Shown: positions 25,118 through 33,778 of the stretch, piece after piece
How the letters are laid out: every line of letters starts with the position of its first letter
Position numbering within the stretch: position 1 is the first letter of the stretch
Source: CAZEHS01 sp964424355
Lineage (GTDB): Bacteria > Bacillota > Clostridia > Peptostreptococcales > Acidaminobacteraceae
DNA length: 64,000 nucleotides
Direction: 5' to 3'
Assembly (NCBI GenBank): GCA_964424355.1
Contig: CAYRIO010000008.1
Location: 77,009 to 141,008 of the forward strand
Translations under genes and position numbers: made by a program
Notes under the pieces: generated by a model
Seen by the model: only the letters and a program-made list of their open reading frames with translations
Told to the model about the DNA's origin: nothing
Databases searched by the model: none

Positions 25118-26671
25118 ATGGGGAAATGGTTCAAGAGGATAATGAGAGTGGGTTTCTACATCCTGATCCTGCTGCTGATGGCAGGGGCATATGTACTGTT
25201 GACGCAGATGCACCTCATTGATAACCAGTGGCTGCTGTGGGCCAGCGAGATTTTTGGCGTATTTTTCTCGCTCTATGTCCTGATGACAGCTTTGGTGATA
25301 TTTTTTGAAAACCGCAGTCCCAATAAAACCGTCTCCTGGATTCTGGTTCTGTTTCTCCTGCCGGGCATCGGCGTGCTGTTCTATCTGATTTTTGGGCAGG
25401 ATGTCCGCAAGCGGTGGCACTTGAAAAAAAAGGAACGCAATTATCCCAAGGTGGAACGGACGGCGGAAATTCAGAAGGAAATTGTTGAATCCATCGAGCT
25501 GTTCAGCCAGGAGGAAAGCCTGGTCAGTAAACGACTGATCAATCTGCTGTTGGCCAATTCAGATTCCCCATTCTATGTGGACAGCAAGGTGGACGTGCTG
25601 ACCAATGGTGAGGAAACCTATGGGGCGATGTTTGAAAAAATCAGAGAAGCCTTTGATCACATCCATTTGGAGATGTTCATCATCCGGGATGACCGGATCG
25701 GAAATCAGTTGAAGGACCTGCTGATCGAGAAGGCCCGGGAAGGGGTCGCCGTTCGGGTTCTGTATGACAGTGTCGGTTGCTGGAAGCTCGGCCGCCGTTA
25801 CCGGCAGGAATTGGAGGCGGGGGGCGTTGAGGTTCAGGTCTTTTTCCCTGTATTGTTCCCTGTCATCCGCCGGGAGCTGAACTATCGGAATCACCGGAAG
25901 ATACTGGTGATAGACGGGATGATCGGTTTTGTCGGGGGGCTCAATATCGGGGATGAGTATCTTGGGGCCAATGAGAAATTGGGCTTCTGGCGCGATACGC
26001 ACCTCATGCTCACCGGTGACTGTGTCTACACCCTGCAGAGCATATTCGCCAAGGACTGGGAGTTCGCTTCCGGCCAGACGCTGATTGGAGAAAACTACTT
26101 TCCGCCCATGAGCCGGATGGGGAGCAGTATCGTTCAGATCGCAGCCAGTGGGCCGGATTCGGACTGGCAGGCAATCCTGCAGGCTTATTTCACGATGATC
26201 GCCACCGCCGAGAAGCGGATCTGGATCAACACACCCTACCTGGTTCCTGAGGAAAGTCTGCTGATGGGTTTGAAAACAGCGGCTCTCAGCGGTGTGGATG
26301 TGCGGATCATCATTCCGTCCAAAGCAGATCATTTCCTGGTCTACTGGGCATCGCGGGATAATCTGGAAGCCTTGCTGGAGGCCGGTGTACGGATCTTCAC
26401 CTATCAAAAGGGCTTCATTCACAGCAAAATCCTCTTGGTCGACGGCATCGGCGCCTCCATCGGGACAGCCAATCTGGATGTCCGAAGTCTGGAAATCAAT
26501 TTTGAAGTGAATGCATTCATTTATGACCCGGTGCTTGTAAAAAGGCTGGAAGAGGATTTTGAATCGGATTTGAAGGATTCCAGGGAGGTTTTTCTGGAAG
26601 AACACCGAAACAGAGGGCTGGGCCCCCGGTTTTTGGAATCACTGGGGCGCATCGTGTCGCCGCTGCAATAA
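25118..26671 (+). CDS. cls: Cardiolipin synthase
   Basis: Condenses phosphatidylglycerol into cardiolipin in the cytoplasmic membrane. The 517-residue protein has two N-terminal transmembrane helices (about residues 10-32 and 40-65), a region VSWILVLFLLPGIGVLFYLIFG, and two phospholipase D HKD motifs: NHRKILVIDGMIGFVGGLN in the middle and IHSKILLVDGIGASIGTANLD near the C-terminus. The size matches bacterial Cls. The start ATG 25118 follows AGGGGAG. lspA follows 9 nt later. Confidence 0.93.
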   Translation: MGKWFKRIMRVGFYILILLLMAGAYVLLTQMHLIDNQWLLWASEIFGVFFSLYVLMTALVIFFENRSPNKTVSWILVLFLLPGIGVLFYLIFGQDVRKRWHLKKKERNYPKVERTAEIQKEIVESIELFSQEESLVSKRLINLLLANSDSPFYVDSKVDVLTNGEETYGAMFEKIREAFDHIHLEMFIIRDDRIGNQLKDLLIEKAREGVAVRVLYDSVGCWKLGRRYRQELEAGGVEVQVFFPVLFPVIRRELNYRNHRKILVIDGMIGFVGGLNIGDEYLGANEKLGFWRDTHLMLTGDCVYTLQSIFAKDWEFASGQTLIGENYFPPMSRMGSSIVQIAASGPDSDWQAILQAYFTMIATAEKRIWINTPYLVPEESLLMGLKTAALSGVDVRIIIPSKADHFLVYWASRDNLEALLEAGVRIFTYQKGFIHSKILLVDGIGASIGTANLDVRSLEINFEVNAFIYDPVLVKRLEEDFESDLKDSREVFLEEHRNRGLGPRFLESLGRIVSPLQ

Positions 26672-26680
26672 GGAGAACCT

Positions 26681-27133
26681 ATGCGCTATTGGCTCATATT
26701 GATTATCGCCCTGATTTTGGATCAGGGAAGCAAATGGCTGGCACAAACCCGGCTCAGTCTGGTAGAGACGGTCCCCCTGGTCAAAGGTGTTTTCCATCTG
26801 ACCTATGTGCGGAACACCGGTGCCGCTTTCAGTATTTTGAAAAACCAGCAAATGCTGCTGATCCTCATCACTTCAGCGGTCATGCTGATGCTGGCGCTCT
26901 GGCTGATCCGTTTGGTGCCCCAACCGGGCAGCGCGGCCTTGAAACTGTCACTGATATTCATTCTGGCCGGCGGTGTTGGCAATCTCATAGACCGGGTCCG
27001 CTTGAATTATGTCGTCGACCTGTTTGATTTCAGGTTGATCAATTACCCGATTTTCAATATAGCGGACTGCCTGATCGTTGTAGGAACCCTCCTGCTGGGA
27101 TGGTTGGTACTGTTCAGGGATGTAAAGCTCTAA
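26681..27133 (+). CDS. lspA: Lipoprotein signal peptidase II
   Basis: Cleaves signal peptides of prolipoproteins after lipid attachment. The 150-residue protein has four transmembrane helices, YVRNTGAAFSIL, and the two catalytic aspartates in GGVGNLIDRVRLNYVVD and YPIFNIADCLIVVG. AGGAG precedes the ATG. Its substrates in this window include the lipoproteins at 22149 and 42409. Confidence 0.96.
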   Translation: MRYWLILIIALILDQGSKWLAQTRLSLVETVPLVKGVFHLTYVRNTGAAFSILKNQQMLLILITSAVMLMLALWLIRLVPQPGSAALKLSLIFILAGGVGNLIDRVRLNYVVDLFDFRLINYPIFNIADCLIVVGTLLLGWLVLFRDVKL

Positions 27134-27151
27134 AGGGAAGAGGGGTCAGAC

Positions 27152-28135
27152 ATGCAGTCTTATTGTAAAATTTTCGCAGCGGCGTTCCTGTGTTTCACGC
27201 TGATGATAAGTACCGGGGTTTACGCATATATCCAGAGTGAGCCCGGCAGTGTCGTGGAGGGGGAAACCGTGGGGAAGACTGCGGCGAATCTTTTGAAACC
27301 CGAAGCCATCACCGCGGCAGACCGCCTGGATCTCGATAGCATGACAAAAAAAAGCAAACGGCTCAATGTCCTGCTGATGGGCTCGGATGGCGGGCGCTCG
27401 GATACCATGATGCTGGTCAGCTTCGATCCGACGAAGAAGCTCCTGGACATCGTATCGGTTCCCCGGGACACTTACAATCAATTGCCCGGGCATGACAGCC
27501 CCGGTGCTGAAAAAATCAATGCGGTCTATGGTTTCAAAGGCGCGGAAGGCGGCGCGGCGGGCGTTGCCAGGCAGATTGAAAAACTGCTGGATGTTCCCGT
27601 CCATTATTACGTGAACGTGGATTATGGCGGCGTGCGCGAAGTTGTCGATATTCTGGGCGGCATTGAGGTGGATATCCCTCACCGGATGTTGTACGACGAT
27701 CCCTATGCGGATCCGCCGCTCCATATCAATCTGCAGCCGGGAAGACAAGTGCTCAGCGGCGATAAAGCGATCCAGTTCCTCCGCTGGCGCAAGAATAATG
27801 ATGGTGAACAGCAAGGGGACCTGCAGCGCATCGAGCGACAGCATGCCTTTGTGAAAACAGCCATGAAGAAGGCCATGAGCCTGAAACTGCCCCAGGTGAT
27901 CAAGGCATCGTTCAAACACCTGAAAACGGATATGCCGGTTGATAAGATGCTGTACTACGGGGTAGCGGCTGTCGGCATGGATATGGGGAAGATGCAGTCG
28001 GCCATGATTCCCGGAGAAGCTCAGATGATTGGCAGCCTCAGCTATTATGTGCATGATCCGGATGCAACGGAGGCAATGATGCTGGGTATTTACAATCGGA
28101 CCGGCGAAGAAGAGGCTCCGGAAAAGCCAGAGTAA
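27152..28135 (+). CDS. LytR-CpsA-Psr (LCP) family cell-wall glycopolymer ligase
   Basis: LCP proteins transfer lipid-linked glycopolymers (teichoic acids, capsules) to peptidoglycan. The 327-residue protein has an N-terminal signal anchor (KIFAAAFLCFTLMISTGVYAYI). The LCP domain contains LNVLLMGSDGGRSDTMMLVSFDP, IVSVPRDTYNQLPG, INAVYGFKGAEG, and VDILGGIEVDIPHRM with catalytic-type Asp and Arg. KAIQFLRWRKNNDGEQQGDLQRI follows. ATG 27152 follows GAGGGG. The gene ends at a strong hairpin shared with murC on the other strand. Confidence 0.92.
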   Translation: MQSYCKIFAAAFLCFTLMISTGVYAYIQSEPGSVVEGETVGKTAANLLKPEAITAADRLDLDSMTKKSKRLNVLLMGSDGGRSDTMMLVSFDPTKKLLDIVSVPRDTYNQLPGHDSPGAEKINAVYGFKGAEGGAAGVARQIEKLLDVPVHYYVNVDYGGVREVVDILGGIEVDIPHRMLYDDPYADPPLHINLQPGRQVLSGDKAIQFLRWRKNNDGEQQGDLQRIERQHAFVKTAMKKAMSLKLPQVIKASFKHLKTDMPVDKMLYYGVAAVGMDMGKMQSAMIPGEAQMIGSLSYYVHDPDATEAMMLGIYNRTGEEEAPEKPE

Positions 28136-28140
28136 AAAGC

Positions 28141-28176
28141 AACAGCGTGTTTCGGGAAGCCCCGAAACACGCTGTT
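28141..28176. terminator. Bidirectional terminator between LCP gene and murC
   Basis: A perfect 16-bp stem: AACAGCGTGTTTCGGG with CCCGAAACACGCTGTT, loop AAGC. Confidence 0.88.
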
Positions 28177-28188
28177 TATGATTGTGGA

Positions 28189-29559
28189 TTATTCAGTGAG
28201 CATGCGCGCCACATCATCGATATTGCCGGCGCCAACGGTGAGGATCAGATCCCCTTCGGCGATATGGTCTTCCAAATAGGCGATGATCTCCGGGAACGTA
28301 TCCAGATAAATTGCCTTCTCCCCAGTGGCCAGAATCCTTTCCACCAGATCTTTTCCGTGAACACCCAAGGTGTCGGTTTCTCGAGCGGCGTAGATCCGGG
28401 TGATGATCACCTGATCAGCCCCCGTAAAGCAGGTTGAAAATTCCTGCAGCAGCTCCGCGGTTCGGGTATAGGTGTGGGGCTGGAAAATACACCAGACCCG
28501 TCGGTGGTCCGTTTGTGCGGCGGCATCGAGGGTCGCGCGGATTTCGGTGGGATGATGGGCATAATCGTCAACGACGCTGGCGCCTTTGAAAAGGCCCCGG
28601 TGTTCAAAACGCCTGCGGGCGCCCTCAAAGGTGCTCAGGCTCTCCTGAATAGCGGAGAAAGCAACTTCGCAGTAAAGAGCGGTTGCAATGGCAGCCAGGG
28701 CGTTATACACGTTGTGCAGTCCGGGTACGTTGAGGGTAACGGATCCCATGGCTTTATTGCGATAGACCACTGTGAACGTAGCACAGCCGGATGAGTTGAA
28801 AACAATGTCTTGGGCGGTGCAGTCCGATTCAGGATTGAGCCCGAAGGAGCGTTTGTCGGCGATTGTACTGTTCACCAGAGAATGGCAATTCGGATCATCA
28901 TGGTTGTAGATCATGAATCCCCCTTCAGAGATCTGGGCAGTGAACCGGGAGAAGGAATCAAGGATATGTGCGAGATCCCGGAAATAATCCAAGTGATCTT
29001 CTTCAATATTCAGGATGATGGCGCCATAAGGGTGGAAACTGAGAAAACTGTCCTTGTATTCACAGGCTTCAGCCACCAGATAAGGGGTTTTTCCGGCCTT
29101 GGCGTTGCCCTGTATCTCACGGATATCACCACCGATAAGCATTGTCGGATCCAGACCGCCCTTCTCAAAAATGACGGAGATCATAGAGGTGGTGGTGGTT
29201 TTTCCATGGGTACCTGCAATGGCAAGGCTTTTGCTGTACTCCTGCATCAGCATGCCCAGCATTTCTGCCCGATTCACGGCAGGGATCCCATCGATCCGTG
29301 CCTGTGCCAGCTCGGGGTTATCATCGCGGACAGCGGCGGTATAAACGACCAGATCAGCGTTTTCAACTTGTTCTGCAGCATGGCCGAGAAAAATCCGTGC
29401 GCCCTTTTGCTCGAGCCGCCGTGTGATAGCGGATGCCCGCATATCGGATCCGGATACGGTATATCCTCTGGAAAGCATCATTTCAGCGAGTCCGCTGACG
29501 CCAATGCCACCAATTCCGATCAGATGAATATGCCGTTCTTTTTGATGTGTATTTATCAT
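28189..29559 (-). CDS. murC: UDP-N-acetylmuramate--L-alanine ligase
   Basis: Adds L-Ala to UDP-MurNAc using ATP, the first peptide step of peptidoglycan synthesis. The 456-residue protein has the N-terminal nucleotide-binding HLIGIGGIGVSGLAEMML. ATP P-loop IAGTHGKTTTTSMI lies at about residue 110. NIEEDHLDYF, VVDDYAHHPTEIRATL and CIFQPHTYTRT complete the Mur ligase pattern. ATG 29559 follows GAGGAG; the frame continues upstream without a site. It is divergent from purR, the usual clostridial arrangement. Confidence 0.96.
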   Translation of the reverse strand: MINTHQKERHIHLIGIGGIGVSGLAEMMLSRGYTVSGSDMRASAITRRLEQKGARIFLGHAAEQVENADLVVYTAAVRDDNPELAQARIDGIPAVNRAEMLGMLMQEYSKSLAIAGTHGKTTTTSMISVIFEKGGLDPTMLIGGDIREIQGNAKAGKTPYLVAEACEYKDSFLSFHPYGAIILNIEEDHLDYFRDLAHILDSFSRFTAQISEGGFMIYNHDDPNCHSLVNSTIADKRSFGLNPESDCTAQDIVFNSSGCATFTVVYRNKAMGSVTLNVPGLHNVYNALAAIATALYCEVAFSAIQESLSTFEGARRRFEHRGLFKGASVVDDYAHHPTEIRATLDAAAQTDHRRVWCIFQPHTYTRTAELLQEFSTCFTGADQVIITRIYAARETDTLGVHGKDLVERILATGEKAIYLDTFPEIIAYLEDHIAEGDLILTVGAGNIDDVARMLTE

Positions 29560-29634
29560 GAAAAATCTCCTCAGATGATTTAGTCGGGCGAACAATATTT
29601 ATGGTAAACCTAAACGGGTCGATAGCCAACAATT

Positions 29635-29663
29635 ATTATACCATACCGAGGGTCTTTTTTAAA
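29635..29663 (-). promoter_or_regulatory. Promoter of murC
   Basis: Minus strand: TTTAAA (29663-29658), 17-bp spacer, TATAAT (29640-29635) with a TGG extension. It lies about 75 nt before the murC start. Confidence 0.6.
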
Positions 29664-29691
29664 ACAGATGGGGGCCATGTTCTTAAAGGCA

Positions 29692-29720
29692 TTGCCAAGA
29701 CCGTGGAATACGAATAAAAT
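29692..29720 (+). promoter_or_regulatory. Promoter of purR, with a possible PurBox-like site downstream
   Basis: TTGCCA (29692-29697), 17-bp spacer, TAAAAT (29715-29720), 45 nt before the ATG. Just downstream, about 29737-29752, the reverse strand reads ATACCGAATGTTTT. This resembles the CCGAA core of Bacillus PurR boxes, but only one copy is seen, so autoregulation is speculative. Confidence 0.45.
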
Positions 29721-29764
29721 AAAAGCGAAAAAATAAAACATTCGGTATTTGCAGGGGGAATCTC

Positions 29765-30568
29765 ATGAAACGCAATGAACGAGTCGGTGCACTGGTGAAA
29801 ATCCTGTGTGATTCGCCCAACCGCATTTTCACACTTTCCTATTTCACAGAAATTTTTGATTCTGCCAAAAGCACTGTCAGTGAGGATCTGCTGGTTGTAA
29901 AGAAACTGATGGAGCAGATGAAATTAGGCAAAGTCCTTACCTTGCCCGGCGCATCCGGTGGGGTCAAATACATCCCGCATATTACACAGGAGTCACGACA
30001 GCAGTTCCTGCAGGATTTATGCAACCGCATCAAGGAGCCTGGTCGGATCATCCCCGGAGGCTATCTTTACCTGGCGGATCTGCTTTGCCATCCGGACTAT
30101 GTCAGCAGGATTGGTTCGATATTTGCTGAGCGGTTCATCGATGAGCAGATTCAAACGGTTGTGACGGTTGAAACCCGCGGTATTCCCATTGCGATGATGA
30201 CTGCCCACTATCTGAATGTCCCCCTGGTGATTGTCCGAAATGAGAACAAGCCAACAGAGGGCCCCACCGTCAGCATCAATTATGTTTCCGGGTCCAAGGG
30301 GGATCTGAAGACCATGTATGTTCCCAAACGCGCCATCCGGCCGAACTCCAACGTGCTGATCATTGATGGCTTCCTACGCGGCGGTGGAACGGTGAAAGGC
30401 ATGGAGGATCTTGTACAGGAGTTCGATGCCCGGGTCCGTGGGGTAGGTGTTCTGATTGAGTTTGTGGAGCCTATCCAGAAGCTGGTACATGCACACTATT
30501 CCCTGCTGAAGCTGGATGACGGACCACCGAATGATTCTGTCCGGATTATCCCGAATCCGCAGGTTTAG
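29765..30568 (+). CDS. purR: Purine operon repressor PurR (Bacillus type)
   Basis: A 267-residue regulator with an N-terminal winged helix (RVGALVKILCDSPNRIFTLSYFTEIFDSAKSTVSEDL) and a phosphoribosyltransferase-fold effector domain. PRPP binds in VLIIDGFLRGGGTVKGMEDLV; in Bacillus, PRPP relieves repression of purine genes. GASGGVKYIP is typical of the family. Start ATG 29765 follows AGGGGG. It opens the conserved block purR-spoVG-glmU-prs; prs, two genes on, makes its effector PRPP. Confidence 0.94.
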   Translation: MKRNERVGALVKILCDSPNRIFTLSYFTEIFDSAKSTVSEDLLVVKKLMEQMKLGKVLTLPGASGGVKYIPHITQESRQQFLQDLCNRIKEPGRIIPGGYLYLADLLCHPDYVSRIGSIFAERFIDEQIQTVVTVETRGIPIAMMTAHYLNVPLVIVRNENKPTEGPTVSINYVSGSKGDLKTMYVPKRAIRPNSNVLIIDGFLRGGGTVKGMEDLVQEFDARVRGVGVLIEFVEPIQKLVHAHYSLLKLDDGPPNDSVRIIPNPQV

Positions 30569-30623
30569 CAGGTTTAAAGGATAATAATTCCATGGCAGTA
30601 CCCCTTTATTTTGGAAAAAGTGG

Positions 30624-30652
30624 TTTAAATTCTTTGTAGGATGGTGTATATT
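30624..30652 (+). promoter_or_regulatory. Promoter of spoVG
   Basis: TTTAAA (30624-30629), 17-bp spacer, TATATT (30647-30652), about 46 nt before the start. I looked for the sigma-H type sequence known at Bacillus spoVG and did not find a convincing match. Confidence 0.5.
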
Positions 30653-30698
30653 GTTCCTATATCGAATGGAATTACTTGAAAAAGGTGGGGGTGTAACC

Positions 30699-31028
30699 AT
30701 GAACATTACAGATATTCGCATTCGGAAGATTCATAATGAGGGAAAAATGAAGGCAGTCGTATCAGTCACCATTGATAATGCTTTTGTTATTCATGATATC
30801 AAGATCATAGATGGCAATAACGGTCTTTTTGTAGCCATGCCCAGTCGGAAAATTGGGGAAGAGGAGTACCGGGACATTGCGCATCCGATCAATTCAGATG
30901 CACGGTCTTCCATGCAGGACCGGATTTTTGCCGAGTACCATAAAGCGATCCAGGAGCGAGAACCCGCTGTAGAGCTCCACCAGATGTCAAGTTCTTCAAT
31001 CCTGGAAGCAGCAGATCCATTTTGTTGA
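30699..31028 (+). CDS. spoVG: SpoVG RNA/DNA-binding regulator
   Basis: A 109-residue SpoVG protein: MNITDIRIRKI, KAVVSVTIDNAFVIHDIKIIDG, LFVAMPSRK and the C-terminal-helix region DIAHPINSDARSSMQDRI are all typical. SpoVG binds nucleic acids and affects cell division, virulence or sporulation depending on species. It is also widespread in non-sporulating Firmicutes, so its presence does not show sporulation. ATG 30699 follows AAAGGTGGGGG. It has its own promoter and terminator. Confidence 0.95.
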   Translation: MNITDIRIRKIHNEGKMKAVVSVTIDNAFVIHDIKIIDGNNGLFVAMPSRKIGEEEYRDIAHPINSDARSSMQDRIFAEYHKAIQEREPAVELHQMSSSSILEAADPFC

Positions 31029-31065
31029 TAGCCCTATTGCGTGCTTATAATGAGAATCAAATCAG

Positions 31066-31092
31066 CTGCCCGAATTCGGGCAGTTTTTTTTC
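31066..31092 (+). terminator. Terminator of spoVG
   Basis: CTGCCCGAATTCGGGCAG, a palindromic stem, followed by eight or more Ts. Confidence 0.9.
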
Positions 31093-31117
31093 TAAGGGGC
31101 ACTTCGGACCCTTATCC

Positions 31118-31145
31118 TTGTTAATCCCCATAAAAATGATATAAT
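31118..31145 (+). promoter_or_regulatory. Promoter of glmU-prs
   Basis: TTGTTA (31118-31123), 16-bp spacer, TATAAT (31140-31145), about 80 nt before glmU. Confidence 0.65.
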
Positions 31146-31225
31146 TATTGCTGGTTAAGTTCGGAGAGTACATGTTCTTAAAAAATGGAATAAAACGGTG
31201 TTTTATTCCCTAAGGAGTTCTGACT

Positions 31226-32602
31226 ATGTCTCAAACTACAGTTCTGATTCTGGCCGCCGGCGCAGGTACCCGCATGAAATCAAGTATGCCCAAGGTACTG
31301 CATGAACTGGCTGGTGTCAGTATGATTGAACACATTCTAGACGTGTGTGAGGATTTGGATTTGGGCTGTCCGATAGCAGTCATCGGACATGGGGCGGACC
31401 AGATGCGCAGTGCCCTGAAGGACCGGAAAGTGAAGTTCGCTTTACAGGAACAGCAATTGGGAACCGGTCACGCAGTAATGGTTGCTCAGGAACAGCTGCC
31501 GGACCAAGGGGTCACGCTGATCCTTTACGGGGACGTTCCCCTGCTGAAGACCGCTACCGTGGGAGCCTTCCTGCAGCGCCATCAGGATGAAGGGAACGCA
31601 GCCACGGTGATGACCACGTGCATGCAGGATCCCACCGGATATGGACGCATCATCAGGAATGACGATGGCAAGGTCGTTCAGATTGTTGAGCAGCGGGATG
31701 CCACGGAAGAACAGCGGCTGATCAAAGAAATCAACACGGGGATCATGTGTTTTGACACGCGGTACTTGAAGACGGCGCTTCAAAATCTGACCAATGAAAA
31801 TGATCAGAAGGAATACTACCTGACGGATGCCGTGGAGCTGTTCGAGAAATCAAAGCTGGTCGTCGGGGCTTATGTTGTCGGGGATCCCCGGGAAGTGATG
31901 GGGATCAATTCACGGGTCCAACTCCATGAAGCGGAACAGATCTACCGGGAATCCAGACTTGTAGAACTGATGGAATCCGGTGTGACCATCATTGACGCCG
32001 GGAGTACCTGGATTGAGAAATATGTGAAAGTGGGCAGGGATACCACCCTTCTGCCGGGCTGTTATCTGCGTGGGAAAACGGAGATTGGCGAAAGCTGCGT
32101 CATCGGTCCTAATGTGCATATCACGAACGCGCAAATAAGTGACCGTGTGACCATCAACAATTCCACGGTGACGGACAGCAAAGTGGATGAAGAATCCACT
32201 GTGGGGCCCTATGCGTACCTGAGACCCGGAAGTGATTTGGGGAAAAAGGTAAAAATAGGGGATTTTGTAGAAGTGAAGAATGCTCGGATCGATGATGGCG
32301 CCAAGGTATCCCATCTCTCCTACATCGGCGACGGCCATGTGGGGAAACAGGTGAACATCGGTTGTGGTGTTGTCTTCGTGAATTATGACGGTGAAAAGAA
32401 GCACCGGACGGAAATTGGAGATCACGCCTTTGTCGGCTGCAACGCGAATCTGGTTGCACCGGTTCGTGTGGGGGCCCACGCTTATGTAGCGGCAGGGTCG
32501 ACCATTACCCGGGATGTTCCGGAAAACGGGCTGGGGGTAGCTCGTGCCCGGCAGGAGAACAAGGAAGGCTGGGTTCATCGGAAACGCGGGAAAAAAGAAT
32601 AG
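31226..32602 (+). CDS. glmU: Bifunctional GlmU: GlcN-1-P acetyltransferase and GlcNAc-1-P uridyltransferase
   Basis: Makes UDP-GlcNAc for peptidoglycan. The 458-residue protein has an N-terminal uridyltransferase (LILAAGAGTRMKSSMPKVLH at residues 6-25, LYGDVPLL, GYGRIIRN). The C-terminal left-handed beta-helix acetyltransferase covers about residues 255-450, with RPGSDLGKKVKIGDFVEVKN, SYIGDGHVG and CGVVFVNYDGEKKHRT. ATG 31226 follows TAAGGAG. It is probably transcribed with prs, 26 nt later. Confidence 0.97.
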   Translation: MSQTTVLILAAGAGTRMKSSMPKVLHELAGVSMIEHILDVCEDLDLGCPIAVIGHGADQMRSALKDRKVKFALQEQQLGTGHAVMVAQEQLPDQGVTLILYGDVPLLKTATVGAFLQRHQDEGNAATVMTTCMQDPTGYGRIIRNDDGKVVQIVEQRDATEEQRLIKEINTGIMCFDTRYLKTALQNLTNENDQKEYYLTDAVELFEKSKLVVGAYVVGDPREVMGINSRVQLHEAEQIYRESRLVELMESGVTIIDAGSTWIEKYVKVGRDTTLLPGCYLRGKTEIGESCVIGPNVHITNAQISDRVTINNSTVTDSKVDEESTVGPYAYLRPGSDLGKKVKIGDFVEVKNARIDDGAKVSHLSYIGDGHVGKQVNIGCGVVFVNYDGEKKHRTEIGDHAFVGCNANLVAPVRVGAHAYVAAGSTITRDVPENGLGVARARQENKEGWVHRKRGKKE

Positions 32603-32628
32603 CAGCGAAGGGCTGGGAGGGGAACATC

Positions 32629-33579
32629 ATGCATAACAGAGGAAAGAAGATCAAAATCTTTACCGGAAACGCTAATCGGGAATTGGCGGCGAAGATCTGT
32701 AAGGAGCTGGGCATCCCCTTGGGCGATGCGGAAGTCAATCGATTCAGCGATGGGGAAATCAATGTCAACATCAGTGAAACTGTACGGGGCGCTGATGTGT
32801 TCATCATCCAGCCGGTCAGTCCGCCGGAGGTCAATACCTACCTCATGGAGCTTCTGATCATGATCGATGCCCTCAAACGGGCTTCTGCCGGTCGAATCAC
32901 GGCGGTTATCCCCTATTATGGATACGCCCGTCAGGATCGGAAAGCAAAGGCGCGGGATCCCATTTCAGCCAAGCTGGTTGCCAACCTGATTGAGGCGGCA
33001 GGTGCGGATCGGCTTCTTACAATGGACCTGCATGCTGCACAGATTCAGGGCTATTTTGATATTCCGGTGGACAACCTTATCGGAGGTCCGATCCTGGCAG
33101 AGTACTTCAACGGGCTGGGCATCAGCGATCTGGTCGTGGTATCCCCTGATCTGGGCAGTGTTACCCGGTCTCGAAAATTCGCTGATATGCTGGATGCTCC
33201 CATCGCCATCATTGATAAGCGCAGACCCAAAGCCAATGTCTCAGAGATCATGAACATCATCGGCGAGATCGAAGGGAAGAATGTGATCCTGGTGGATGAC
33301 CTGATCGACACAGCGGGGACCATCTGCAATGCGGCAACGGCCTTAAAGGAAATGGGTGCCAAGGATGTCTATGCCTGCTGTACCCATGCGGTCCTTTCCG
33401 GCCCGGCTTATGAACGGATTGAGAAGTCGGCCATCAAGCGTCTGGTTGTTCTGGATACGATACTCTTGCCCGAGGTCAAGGTGTCAGAGAACATGAAAGT
33501 CCTCTCCGTGGCGCCGATTTTCGCGGAATCCATCCGGCGTATTTTCACCAATGAGTCTGTCAGCCGACTGTTTGACTGA
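32629..33579 (+). CDS. prs: Ribose-phosphate pyrophosphokinase
   Basis: Makes PRPP from ribose-5-phosphate and ATP. The 316-residue protein shows the N-terminal IKIFTGNANRELAAKI, FSDGEINVNI, YYGYARQDRKAKARDPI, SPDLGSVTRSRKFAD and the PRPP-binding loop VILVDDLIDTAGTICNAATAL. The length is standard. ATG 32629 follows GGGAGG. A terminator follows. In relatives prs is followed by ctc/pth; here two chemoreceptor genes intervene. Confidence 0.97.
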   Translation: MHNRGKKIKIFTGNANRELAAKICKELGIPLGDAEVNRFSDGEINVNISETVRGADVFIIQPVSPPEVNTYLMELLIMIDALKRASAGRITAVIPYYGYARQDRKAKARDPISAKLVANLIEAAGADRLLTMDLHAAQIQGYFDIPVDNLIGGPILAEYFNGLGISDLVVVSPDLGSVTRSRKFADMLDAPIAIIDKRRPKANVSEIMNIIGEIEGKNVILVDDLIDTAGTICNAATALKEMGAKDVYACCTHAVLSGPAYERIEKSAIKRLVVLDTILLPEVKVSENMKVLSVAPIFAESIRRIFTNESVSRLFD

Positions 33580-33589
33580 TGCTCCCCTG

Positions 33590-33624
33590 AAGGACCTCCT
33601 GGATTTGGAGGTTCTTCTTTTTTT
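33590..33624 (+). terminator. Terminator of glmU-prs
   Basis: ACCTCC (33594-33599) pairs with GGAGGT (33607-33612), extended by weaker AAGG/TCTT pairing, followed by a T run. Confidence 0.8.
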
Positions 33625-33675
33625 AAGCTGAAAAACGGGGGCCGTGGAACATTTGCGGCGGTTCCAAAAAAATAT

Positions 33676-33705
33676 TTGTCGAATTTTGTCGAATTTTGTT
33701 GAATG
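33676..33705 (+). repeat. Three 10-bp direct repeats upstream of the first chemoreceptor gene
   Basis: TTGTCGAATT, TTGTCGAATT and TTGTTGAATG follow each other without gaps at 33676, 33686 and 33696. The period of one helical turn places each copy on the same DNA face. The array lies about 75 nt before the start codon, so a regulator site is possible. No known motif was matched. Confidence 0.6.
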
Positions 33706-33778
33706 GTTGCAGGAATTTTCGAATGAACGGCTAATTATAGCAGGAGCACGGAAACGGTAAGAGGGAGAGGGAGAAAAA

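Noticed and set aside
25559..26605. Antisense frame of 348 codons opposite cls
   Set aside because: The plus strand carries both HKD motifs in good order, so the antisense frame is an artefact.
30590..30698. Sigma-H type promoter for spoVG
   Set aside because: Candidate AGGA and GAAT elements are present but at the wrong spacing; a sigma-A type pair fits better.
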